Positions 1 to 5,044 of a stretch of DNA of 5,044 nt are shown here, piece by piece. Source of the DNA: Chloroflexota bacterium (GTDB lineage: Bacteria; Chloroflexota; Chloroflexia; Thermomicrobiales; UBA6265); contig JAFAEA010000405.1 in assembly GCA_023424355.1 (NCBI GenBank), positions 1 through 5,044 on the forward strand, in the 5' to 3' direction. The translations under genes were made by a program, and so were the position numbers. Every line of letters begins with the position of its first letter. Positions within the stretch are counted from its first letter, which is position 1. The notes below the pieces were generated by a model. The model saw only the letters and a list, made by a program, of their open reading frames with translations, was not told the DNA's origin and did not search any database.

Positions 1-682
1 GCAACGTATCGTGGCTACACGGGACATCGGTAACCACGCTAATCAGCGTGGTGTTGTTGCCAAACTCACCCTGACTCATGAAATCGATCGCCGCTCCACG
101 AGGATCTGATTCAGGATCAATCTCTCCCATGGCGTTGACGACTAATGCCGCTGTGACCGATCCACCGGCCACCTCACATTGCGCGAGATAAAAGCCGCCA
201 TCACGCCGATTGCCAGTGATCTTTCCCCATTGGGCACCTGTGCCGACTCCCACCTGTCCGGTTTCAACTTGAGAAAGTGGCATCGCGGTGCGCAGGGCGA
301 GCGCGCCATCATCCGGCGAGGGAATCTCTGGTTGCACATTCGCGAGATCAAAGATCACCGCCGCCGGCACAATCGGCACCGGAATCGCCGGAGTAGGGAA
401 GCCTCGCTGGAGATTCGCCAGCGTGTTCATCACTCCATCGGCAGCGCGCAATCCGAATGCAGATCCACCAGTCAGCAGAATCGCATCCGCCTGTTGCACG
501 GTACGTCCCGGCTGCAGCAGATCCAATTCACGGGTGCCGGGAGCGGCACCACGCACTTCTGCGGCAGTGAGTGCTGGTTGGTCGAACATGATTACCGTGC
601 AGCCCGTTTTCGCGGGCGCGAGGGTGGTGTGGCCTATGCTGACGCCATCGACATCGTGGATGGTTGTGCTCGCGGCTACCAT
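1..682 (-). CDS. P1 family peptidase (DmpA/S58-type aminopeptidase), C-terminus missing
   Basis: Reading the minus strand from the ATG at 682 gives 227 complete codons without a stop, running off the left edge. Family hallmarks appear in order: EVRGAAPGTRELDLL (residues 42-56), ILLTGGSAFGLRAADGV (68-84), PIVPAAVIFDL (103-113), a glycine-rich VGVGTGAQWGK stretch (144-154), VTAALVVNAMG (176-186) and NNTTLISVVTD (209-219). In this Ntn-hydrolase-like family the precursor cuts itself before a Ser or Thr that becomes the N-terminal nucleophile. By position the Asn210-Thr211 junction is the predicted site, which is inference. About 100 C-terminal residues are expected beyond the window. Members release N-terminal amino acids or beta-peptides; the substrate here is unknown. 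No signal peptide is seen, so it is probably cytoplasmic. The start overlaps the upstream stop by 7 nt (ATGGTAG) and has no clear Shine-Dalgarno, suggesting coupled translation. Residue 79 is Arg, where I recall a small or acidic residue being usual. Confidence 0.88.
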   Translation of the reverse strand, partial: MVAASTTIHDVDGVSIGHTTLAPAKTGCTVIMFDQPALTAAEVRGAAPGTRELDLLQPGRTVQQADAILLTGGSAFGLRAADGVMNTLANLQRGFPTPAIPVPIVPAAVIFDLANVQPEIPSPDDGALALRTAMPLSQVETGQVGVGTGAQWGKITGNRRDGGFYLAQCEVAGGSVTAALVVNAMGEIDPESDPRGAAIDFMSQGEFGNNTTLISVVTDVPCSHDTL

Positions 683-1455
683 GTCACGGTAAGTCCCGGA
701 GTTGCTATCGATATCCGACCCTGGAAATGCTCGCGGGCGATGGCCGCATTGCGGACTGGATCGTTCTCTTCCCATTGATGGCTGAGTATGAGGTGCTGGC
801 AACCTGCTGTTTCGGCGAGTTGGGCAGCGACAACAGCATCGTAGTGAATCGTTTGCTTGGCTTTTGCCGGCGCATCTGGCCCAGAAGCACTGTCCGCAAC
901 GATCACCGCCGCACCTTCGGAGATTGCCGACAGGTCGCTATCAGTCCCTGTATCGGCGGTAAAGAGCAACGCATCGCTTCCCTTCGGCTGAACGCGAATG
1001 GCCCAGCACGGAATGATGTGGACCGTGGGCGCGAACTGAATCTCAATATCCGCGACAGGAAGTATTGCTTCGGGATCATATTCTGACATTTCGAACACAG
1101 CCGAAAAGTAATCGGCCACGTCGTCGTCATCCGTGGCGAACAGATTTGCAGCCTTCTGCAGAAATGCGAGGCCTCCGGGTGGCAGGAAGAGCGGAATTCT
1201 CTTGTCAGCCTTCACCGGGTTGTAAGCGAGCATGAATCGCAATGCGAACAAATCAAGCACATGATCGAGATGAAGGTGGCTGATAGCAATGCCATCCAGG
1301 GTGCGGTAGTTGGTGTGCTTGCGAAGCTCTAGCAACGTGTTAGGCCCCATGTCGAGCACGATCGTGGCCTCATCCGTTTGAACGAGGTAGCTGCTGCAGC
1401 CCTGACCTGTGCCAACACCGGCGGCACTGCCGCCCAAAACGGTGAGTTGGTTCAT
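676..1455 (-). CDS. MBL-fold metallo-hydrolase
   Basis: A complete 259-residue protein starting MNQLTVLGG. It carries the metallo-beta-lactamase signature S-H-L-H-L-D-H, with probable metal ligands His60, His62, Asp64 and His65. Further likely ligands are His146 (in TVHIIPCWAIRV), Asp168 (in LLFTADTGTD) and His226 (in HLILSHQW). His204 in TIHYDAVVAAQLA resembles the conserved helix His of RNase Z/phosphodiesterase-like members. All expected ligands are present, so it should be an active di-metal hydrolase. Overall form is closest to the small cytoplasmic hydrolases related to RNase Z and cyclic-nucleotide phosphodiesterases, rather than to antibiotic beta-lactamases; the substrate cannot be read from sequence. 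The start at 1455 is chosen over the upstream ATG at 1668 because homology begins at MNQLTVLGG, a strong GGAGGAGG lies just upstream, and ATGA overlaps the previous stop. The stop TAG overlaps the peptidase start. Confidence 0.9.
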   Translation of the reverse strand: MNQLTVLGGSAAGVGTGQGCSSYLVQTDEATIVLDMGPNTLLELRKHTNYRTLDGIAISHLHLDHVLDLFALRFMLAYNPVKADKRIPLFLPPGGLAFLQKAANLFATDDDDVADYFSAVFEMSEYDPEAILPVADIEIQFAPTVHIIPCWAIRVQPKGSDALLFTADTGTDSDLSAISEGAAVIVADSASGPDAPAKAKQTIHYDAVVAAQLAETAGCQHLILSHQWEENDPVRNAAIAREHFQGRISIATPGLTVTW

Positions 1456-2165
1456 GCTTCCTCCTCCGCATCGATCGGATCGAACTTCAGCGGACCAGTT
1501 TCCACTGCATCCAGATGCGAGTAATCGTTCCAGGCATGGATGATGGTTTCCTCTGGAGTCACGCTCATGTGCGTAATGCTGCAGTTCGCGATGCGATAGC
1601 GTACGAAATCGTTGCGCGGACCATCTTCCAGATGACTCAACACGCTCGCAATCACACCTCCATGGCATACCACCGCCACACGCTTATCGGCGTAATCGTG
1701 CAGGATGGAGTTCACCGCCTCCAGCACACGTTCATGGAACTGGAACCGACTCTCGCCATTTGGCCACTGCATGGTTGTATCCCGCAGATCACCGAGTGCC
1801 GGCATCAGATCGGAATACTTCTCCAGAATCTCGTTGACGGTTAGCATTTCGGCGTCGCCAAAATCCAGCTCTTTCAGGCCGTCCATCACGACTGGCGTAT
1901 AACCAGTGGCTTTTCCGATTTGCTGGGCCGTGTAGTGGGCTCGCTGGAGCGGACTGCTGACGATACCGTCGATTTCGATGTGTTCAAATCGCGATCCCAC
2001 CAGGGCCGCCTGTTGTCTGCCGAGCTCATCGAGTGGCACATCGGTGACGCCAGCGAACTGATGGTTCACGTTCGCGGGAGTTTGACCGTGCCGCACGAAG
2101 TAGAGTTCGGTGCTGCTGCCGGCGGGGTGGACAAGACGGAGTGAATTGGTGGCGAAATCGGTCAT
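1452..2165 (-). CDS. Histidine phosphatase family protein (phosphoglycerate mutase-like)
   Basis: A 237-residue protein with the histidine phosphatase (branch 1) layout. FVRHGQT at residues 23-29 supplies Arg25 and the phospho-accepting His26. SSPLQRA (70-76) supplies the phosphate-binding Arg75, Glu99 in KELDFGD is the likely proton donor, and VVCHGGV (165-171) supplies the second catalytic His168. WPNGES at 134-139 matches the common P-x-G-E-S loop. The core is complete and expected to be active. Members range from cofactor-dependent phosphoglycerate mutase to broad phosphatases acting on sugar phosphates, nucleotides or cobalamin precursors. The non-canonical segment after Glu99 (GDAEM instead of G-x-x-E-G) and the solitary setting favour a phosphatase, which is inference. 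The ATG at 2165 is chosen over one 45 nt upstream because it overlaps the nth stop as ATGA and has AGGA 7 nt before it (2173-2176). The C-terminus ends in Glu-Glu-Glu-Ala, whose codons also form the Shine-Dalgarno of the next gene. Confidence 0.88.
   Translation of the reverse strand: MTDFATNSLRLVHPAGSSTELYFVRHGQTPANVNHQFAGVTDVPLDELGRQQAALVGSRFEHIEIDGIVSSPLQRAHYTAQQIGKATGYTPVVMDGLKELDFGDAEMLTVNEILEKYSDLMPALGDLRDTTMQWPNGESRFQFHERVLEAVNSILHDYADKRVAVVCHGGVIASVLSHLEDGPRNDFVRYRIANCSITHMSVTPEETIIHAWNDYSHLDAVETGPLKFDPIDAEEEA
1460..1467 (-). promoter_or_regulatory. Strong ribosome binding site of the MBL hydrolase, inside the phosphatase gene
   Basis: The minus strand reads GGAGGAGG, ending 4 nt before the ATG at 1455. 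It decides the MBL start at 1455 and lies in the final codons of the upstream gene, where it encodes the acidic Glu-Glu-Glu tail. With the ATGA overlap this supports both re-initiation by terminating ribosomes and independent loading. Confidence 0.75.
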
Positions 2166-2857
2166 GCAATCTGTTCCTGGTAGTAGCGACACAGGTCGGC
2201 GAGTGGACACTGTTCGCAGAGCGGTCGGCGAGCCTTACAGATCTCGCGACCGTGCGTAATGGTTTCAACATGAACAGCATAAACCCTGTTGGCATCGGGT
2301 CCGATTAAGGATTCGAGAATTTGCTGTTTCGTGGTGGTGCTGGTCTTGTCTGGCACCACGCCCAATCGGGTCATCACCCTAGCCACGTGGGTATCGACCG
2401 GCATGGCGGGCCGGCCGAGTTCGAAGAGCAACACACAGGCGGCCGTCTTCGGTCCGACACCATCGATATTGGTGAGCCAGATCATCCCTTCTTCCATTGA
2501 GAGGTCGTTGAGAAACGAAAGATCGAGGCTGCCATTGCGATCAATGATGGATTGCAGGGCTTTCTGAATTCTCGGTGCCTTGGTCTTGCTCAATCCGCCC
2601 ATCTTGATGGCATCCTGCACATCGTCTGTTTCGGCATCGATCACATCCTGCCAAGTAGGAAAACGCTCTCTCAAAGAGGCGAAGCTTCGTGCGGTGTTCA
2701 CATCGGATGTATTCTGGGAAAGAATGGTGGCAACCAACCCGGATACGGGGTCGTTGCCGGCGCGGAGCATGCGGGGACCGTATCTGTCATCGAGGAGCCG
2801 CCCGATCTCTTCAAACCGGGTCAAATCTTCGTCAGTTTGGTGCAGTGGCGTTGTCAT
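2162..2857 (-). CDS. nth: Endonuclease III-type DNA glycosylase/AP lyase with 4Fe-4S cluster
   Basis: A complete 231-residue member of the HhH-GPD superfamily. Visible parts: the helical core beginning VSGLVATILSQNTSD (38-52); the helix-hairpin-helix LTNIDGVGPKTAA (128-140) with the predicted Schiff-base Lys137; and the following PVDTHVARV (153-161) with the predicted catalytic Asp155. The C-terminal cluster loop has Cys207, Cys214, Cys217 and Cys223, matching exactly the C-x6-C-x2-C-x5-C spacing of E. coli Nth. It should excise oxidised pyrimidines and cut at the abasic site in base-excision repair. MutY-type adenine glycosylase is unlikely, because the protein is short and has Lys137 and no C-terminal NUDIX-like domain. 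SQNTSD in place of the E. coli SAQATD suggests a subfamily distinct from the proteobacterial enzyme. It heads the minus-strand operon. The start at 2857 has no recognisable Shine-Dalgarno upstream, so initiation may be leaderless or SD-independent. Confidence 0.93.
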   Translation of the reverse strand: MTTPLHQTDEDLTRFEEIGRLLDDRYGPRMLRAGNDPVSGLVATILSQNTSDVNTARSFASLRERFPTWQDVIDAETDDVQDAIKMGGLSKTKAPRIQKALQSIIDRNGSLDLSFLNDLSMEEGMIWLTNIDGVGPKTAACVLLFELGRPAMPVDTHVARVMTRLGVVPDKTSTTTKQQILESLIGPDANRVYAVHVETITHGREICKARRPLCEQCPLADLCRYYQEQIA

Positions 2858-2909
2858 TATGGTACTATTCGTTAGTTTGTGCGCCTGATAAGAGGAGCCC
2901 CTCAGCCGG
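2858..2909. promoter_or_regulatory. Divergent nth / pyr-leader intergenic region
   Basis: Only 52 bases lie between the nth ATG (minus) and the leader ORF ATG (plus), so promoters for both directions must overlap each other or nth coding sequence. On the plus strand, TTGTCA (2851-2856) and TAGTTT (2873-2878), 16 nt apart, are a weak sigma-70-like pair that would start transcription near 2885. TACTAT (2863-2868) is an alternative -10 with no convincing -35. On the minus strand no clear pair is visible. The region as promoter-bearing is an inference from gene layout; the individual boxes are low confidence. Confidence 0.4.
2892..2897 (+). promoter_or_regulatory. Shine-Dalgarno of the pyr leader ORF, within a possible small hairpin
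   Basis: GAGGAG is the best purine-rich ribosome site in the divergent region. It lies 12 nt before the ATG at 2910, slightly longer than ideal spacing. GAGG (2892-2895) can pair with CCTC (2900-2903) across a 4-base loop, which could partly hide the site. Two in-frame stops (TGA TAA, 2886-2891) lie immediately upstream, so translation in this frame must start here. Confidence 0.5.
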
Positions 2910-3029
2910 ATGTCATTTCAACTCCCAACTACCATACCGCATGCGACCCCACCTCGAGCCGTTAATCGGTACTCGGGGTTTTCTTTTGTGCAGCGGATTT
3001 CAATCGCGAAAGGATATGTTCACGGATGA
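2910..3029 (+). CDS. Putative 39-residue leader peptide of the pyrC-carA operon
   Basis: A small ORF from ATG 2910 to TGA 3027-3029. It begins MSFQLPTTIPH, has consecutive prolines at residues 14-15, contains NRYSGFSFV at 19-27 over the hairpin and T tract, and ends KGYVHG. I recognise no domain, signal peptide or membrane segment. Three sequence facts support translation: a GAGGAG Shine-Dalgarno upstream, passage without a stop through the terminator-like hairpin at 2951-2987, and a stop that overlaps the pyrC start as ATGA, the same junction type as two of the three minus-strand junctions in this window. By analogy with the E. coli pyrBI leader peptide, which also runs across its attenuator, its job is probably regulatory: ribosomes on it would disrupt the hairpin and be delivered to the pyrC start. 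Chance is the main alternative, because a 39-codon open frame is not rare by itself. Confidence 0.5.
   Translation: MSFQLPTTIPHATPPRAVNRYSGFSFVQRISIAKGYVHG
2951..2987 (+). terminator. Intrinsic terminator-like attenuator upstream of pyrC
   Basis: ACCTCGAG (2951-2958) pairs with CTCGGGGT (2972-2979) as an 8-bp stem including one G-T wobble. An inner CCG/CGG stem (2959-2961 with 2967-2969) closes a TTAAT loop, with TA (2970-2971) bulged on the 3' side. The sequence then continues TTTCTTTT (2980-2987). A stable hairpin followed directly by a T-rich run is the form of a rho-independent terminator. It cannot serve the divergent nth gene, since its T tract is only on the plus strand, and it ends 38 nt before pyrC. 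It is therefore best read as an attenuator in the pyr leader. ACCCC (2946-2950) could pair with GGGGT instead, giving a competing register. Confidence 0.65.
3009..3014 (+). promoter_or_regulatory. Ribosome binding site of pyrC, inside the leader ORF
   Basis: AAAGGA lies 11 nt before the pyrC ATG at 3026 and downstream of the attenuator, so it exists only on read-through transcripts. An intervening ATG at 3016 is out of frame with pyrC and too close to this site to be the start. Spacing is rather long, which fits help from ribosomes finishing the leader ORF at the ATGA overlap. Confidence 0.55.
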
Positions 3030-4351
3030 CCAACACGCTTGTTGTTCGAAATGGACGGGTCATCGACCCGGCATCGGGTGAGGAATCCGTTCGCGATATC
3101 GCTGTGAAGGACGGAGTGATTGTCGATATCGATTCGATTGATGTCGATGCTGCCGAGATCTTTGACGCTTCCGAGTGCCTGGTGACGCCGGGATGGATCG
3201 ATATCCACGTTCATCTCCGTCAGCCGGGGCTCGATTACAAAGAGACGGTCGAGACTGGCACCGCGGCGGCTGCAGCAGGTGGATTTGTGGCGGTCGCATG
3301 TATGCCAAATACGAACCCGGCGATCGATTCTCCCGAAGTGATCACAGCGTTGGCCGAAGATGTTGCCGAGAACGGTCACTGCCGTGTGTATCCGATTTCA
3401 TCCATTACCAAGGGGCGAAAGCTGGCTGAGGATGTCGATTACGATGCTGTGATCGAAGCGGGGGCGATTGGCTGGAGCGACGACGGCGATTCCACGCCGG
3501 ATAGCGCCATCATGCGTCGCGCGCTGGAGGCCAGTCGCCGACTCGGCAAGCCAGTGATTGTGCACTGTGAGGATAAGGCGATTGCCCACGGTGCAATGCA
3601 CGAGGGCGAGGTATCCGCGCAACTCGGCATTGAGGGCATCCCTGCCGCGGCTGAGGAAATCATTATCGCCCGCGATTGTGCGCTCGCCGAGCTCACTGGT
3701 GGTTGGCTGCACGTCTGCCACGTAAGCACCGGTCGCGGTATCGAGATCATTCAGCAGGCTCGCGAGCGCGGCGCCCACATCACTGCCGAGGTGATGCCGC
3801 ATCATCTGGTGATGAGTGACGAATGGGTCGCCGGAAATCGGGAATTGCACAATACAATAGAACCAGCGGTACAGGATGCAGCTCCGGCCGATCCGAACAC
3901 CAAGGTGAATCCGCCGCTTCGACCCATCGCCGATACCCAAAAGCTTCTGAAGGCACTCCAGGATGGCTGGTTCGATTGCTTCGGTACGGATCACGCACCG
4001 CATGCCGAATCGGACAAGCCGGCGGATTACGCCAAGGCTGCCATGGGTATGAGCGGACTCGAGTTCGCGGTGCCGCTGACATACGCACTGGTTCGAGCAG
4101 GACACATCTCCGAGGCGGAACTGGTGAAGCGTTGGACGGTGGAGCCAGCCAAGGTTATCGGAGTAGAGGAGCCGTCGCTGGCCGTTGGATCATCGGCGGA
4201 TATCACGGTTATCGATCCGGAACGCGAATGGGAAGTGACTCCGGAATCACTGAAAACGAAGAGTAAGAATACGGCCCTTCTGGGGCGCACACTACGAGGA
4301 CGAGCCGTGCTGACAATTGTGGATGGAGAGGTACAGCATCGTGCCGAATAA
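3026..4351 (+). CDS. pyrC: Dihydroorotase
   Basis: A complete 441-residue amidohydrolase. It interconverts N-carbamoyl-L-aspartate and dihydroorotate, step 3 of UMP synthesis, in the cytoplasm. Visible residues: DIHVHLRQPG (59-68) with metal ligands His61 and His63 and substrate-binding Arg65; MPNTNP (93-98); WSDDGD (150-155), whose second Asp (153) matches the bridging Asp of Bacillus-type enzymes; VHCED with His180; HVCHVST with His232; and FGTDHAPH with Asp322. KVNPPLR (293-299) is also standard. This is the class I (Bacillus-like) type rather than the shorter E. coli PyrC type. Allantoinase or hydantoinase is less likely given the carA neighbour and the PNTNP and NPPLR motifs. EVMPHHL has Met where Thr is usual. 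Residues about 266-290 are longer than in short class I enzymes. An Asp/Ile/Val-rich run occupies residues 33-47. Translation is probably coupled to the leader ORF upstream and to carA downstream. Confidence 0.96.
   Translation: MTNTLVVRNGRVIDPASGEESVRDIAVKDGVIVDIDSIDVDAAEIFDASECLVTPGWIDIHVHLRQPGLDYKETVETGTAAAAAGGFVAVACMPNTNPAIDSPEVITALAEDVAENGHCRVYPISSITKGRKLAEDVDYDAVIEAGAIGWSDDGDSTPDSAIMRRALEASRRLGKPVIVHCEDKAIAHGAMHEGEVSAQLGIEGIPAAAEEIIIARDCALAELTGGWLHVCHVSTGRGIEIIQQARERGAHITAEVMPHHLVMSDEWVAGNRELHNTIEPAVQDAAPADPNTKVNPPLRPIADTQKLLKALQDGWFDCFGTDHAPHAESDKPADYAKAAMGMSGLEFAVPLTYALVRAGHISEAELVKRWTVEPAKVIGVEEPSLAVGSSADITVIDPEREWEVTPESLKTKSKNTALLGRTLRGRAVLTIVDGEVQHRAE
4325..4331 (+). promoter_or_regulatory. 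Ribosome binding site deciding the carA GTG start
   Basis: GGAGAGG inside the end of pyrC lies 9 nt before the GTG at 4341. An in-frame ATG at 4323 is the alternative start, but it has no purine-rich site before it and would destroy this spacing, so GTG is preferred. Confidence 0.65.
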
Positions 4352-5044
4352 CCAATATCAACCCAAATGGGATGCCGTTTTGGCCCTGGCCGATGGCAAA
4401 ATCTTTCGCGGTATCGGCTTTGGTGCCACTGCGGATGCCGAAGGTGAGGTGGTTTTTACCACTTCGATGACCGGTTATCAGGAGGTCTGCACCGACCCCA
4501 GCTTCCGTGGCCAAATCGTGTGCATGACGTATCCGCTCATCGGCAACTACGGTGTTACCGATGACGATGATCAGAGTCGCCAGGCCTGGATCTCCGGATT
4601 GGTGGTGCGTGAAGCCGCCAACTTCCCCAGTAATTGGCGAAGTGAAGGCAGCATCGATGAGTACCTGAAGAAGCAGGGCGTACCGGGCATTGCCGGCATC
4701 GATACCCGCGCACTTACCCGGCATATCCGCTCGGTAGGCGATCTGCGCGCAGTCATCATTCACAATGCCAACGATCTCAGCGATGACGAAATCATCGCGC
4801 GTGCCGAGGCCGCCCCGCTTCCCGGAGACAGGAATGTGGTCGGTGAGGTACAGATGACTGAAGAGGTCACCTTTGGCGACGACAACACCGGCCCGAACGT
4901 GGTGGTGCTCGATTGTGGAGTGAAGCAGAACATCATCAACTCGCTCACCAGCCGCGGCGCCCGCGTGCGAGTTCTTCCCTATGGAACACCGTACAGCCGC
5001 ATCGCCGAGCTCGATCCCGATGGCGTCATCGTCTCGCCGGGACC
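4341..5044 (+). CDS. carA: Carbamoyl-phosphate synthase small (glutaminase) subunit, C-terminus missing
   Basis: The first 234 complete codons are present. The small-chain N-terminal domain is clear: VVFTTSMTGYQEVCTDPSF (37-55), IVCMTYPLIGNYG (59-71), and the GIAGIDTRALTRHIR block (116-130). The class I glutamine amidotransferase domain begins at about 187 with VVVLDCGVKQN and reaches VSPGP at the right edge. The catalytic Cys of the G-I-C-L-G-H loop and the following His/Glu lie outside, so activity cannot be judged. With CarB the enzyme makes carbamoyl phosphate from glutamine, bicarbonate and ATP for pyrimidines and arginine. The pyrC-carA order with an 11-nt overlap ties it to the pyrimidine operon; carB is expected next. 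The start is GTG, chosen for its GGAGAGG site. Codon use looks like that of pyrC, with no sign of transfer. Confidence 0.94.
   Translation, partial: MPNNQYQPKWDAVLALADGKIFRGIGFGATADAEGEVVFTTSMTGYQEVCTDPSFRGQIVCMTYPLIGNYGVTDDDDQSRQAWISGLVVREAANFPSNWRSEGSIDEYLKKQGVPGIAGIDTRALTRHIRSVGDLRAVIIHNANDLSDDEIIARAEAAPLPGDRNVVGEVQMTEEVTFGDDNTGPNVVVLDCGVKQNIINSLTSRGARVRVLPYGTPYSRIAELDPDGVIVSPG

Noticed and set aside
179..778. 199-codon plus-strand ORF over the P1 peptidase
   Set aside because: Antisense shadow of a gene with clear family motifs; the translation is low-complexity Arg/His-rich and unrecognisable.
1456..1668. N-terminal extension of the MBL hydrolase to the ATG at 1668
   Set aside because: The added residues come from the out-of-frame end of the phosphatase gene, while homology, the ribosome site and the ATGA overlap all point to 1455.
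2938..2945. 8-bp palindrome CGCATGCG as a possible operator
   Set aside because: It is short, single-copy and does not extend into flanking bases; no second copy was seen in the region.
2689..3081. 130-codon plus-strand ORF spanning nth start, intergenic region and pyrC start
   Set aside because: Its first half is antisense to nth and its end lies inside pyrC out of frame. The frame starting at 2910 is better supported by a ribosome site and the ATGA stop.
3110..3165. Repetitive GTCGAT/ATCGAT-rich run near the pyrC start as a DNA repeat
   Set aside because: It is explained by an Asp/Ile/Val-rich beta-strand segment in the protein; copies are irregular and stay in frame with codons.
3398..4105. 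235-codon minus-strand ORF inside pyrC
   Set aside because: Lies entirely antisense to the well-supported pyrC, has no recognisable motif, and another overlapping minus-strand frame is also open, as expected of shadows.
4209..4763. 184-codon minus-strand ORF across the pyrC-carA junction
   Set aside because: Antisense to conserved CarA and PyrC coding sequence; an open antisense frame is common in GC-rich genes.

Overview
The window reads as an ordinary bacterial chromosome segment, densely packed, with GC in the mid-fifties by eye. The protein sequences and tight gene overlaps suggest a Chloroflexota-like (possibly Thermomicrobia-like) or Actinobacteriota-like bacterium. That placement is an impression from sequence style only; no rRNA or other marker is present. 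No tRNA, rRNA, CRISPR array, insertion sequence or phage gene was seen.

Left part (1-2857, minus strand): four head-to-tail genes transcribed right to left. They are an endonuclease III-type DNA glycosylase (nth), a histidine phosphatase / phosphoglycerate mutase-like protein, a metallo-beta-lactamase-fold hydrolase, and a P1/DmpA-type self-processing aminopeptidase cut off by the left window edge. The junctions are 4-nt ATGA, 4-nt ATGA and a 7-nt ATGGTAG overlap, so this is almost certainly one translationally coupled operon.

Middle (2858-3025): a short divergent region. Only 52 bases separate the nth start from a previously unlisted 39-codon leader ORF (2910-3029, plus strand). The leader has its own Shine-Dalgarno, runs through a terminator-like hairpin with a T tract (2951-2987), and ends in a 4-nt ATGA overlap with pyrC. 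This looks like a leader-peptide/attenuator control region for pyrimidine synthesis and is the most interesting part of the window.

Right part (3026-5044, plus strand): pyrC (dihydroorotase, complete) and carA (carbamoyl-phosphate synthase small subunit, cut by the right edge), overlapping by 11 nt. Together they cover steps 1 and 3 of de novo UMP synthesis. carB probably follows; pyrB and pyrR are not between nth and pyrC and must lie elsewhere or downstream. The region outside the leader/attenuator is conventional housekeeping sequence.
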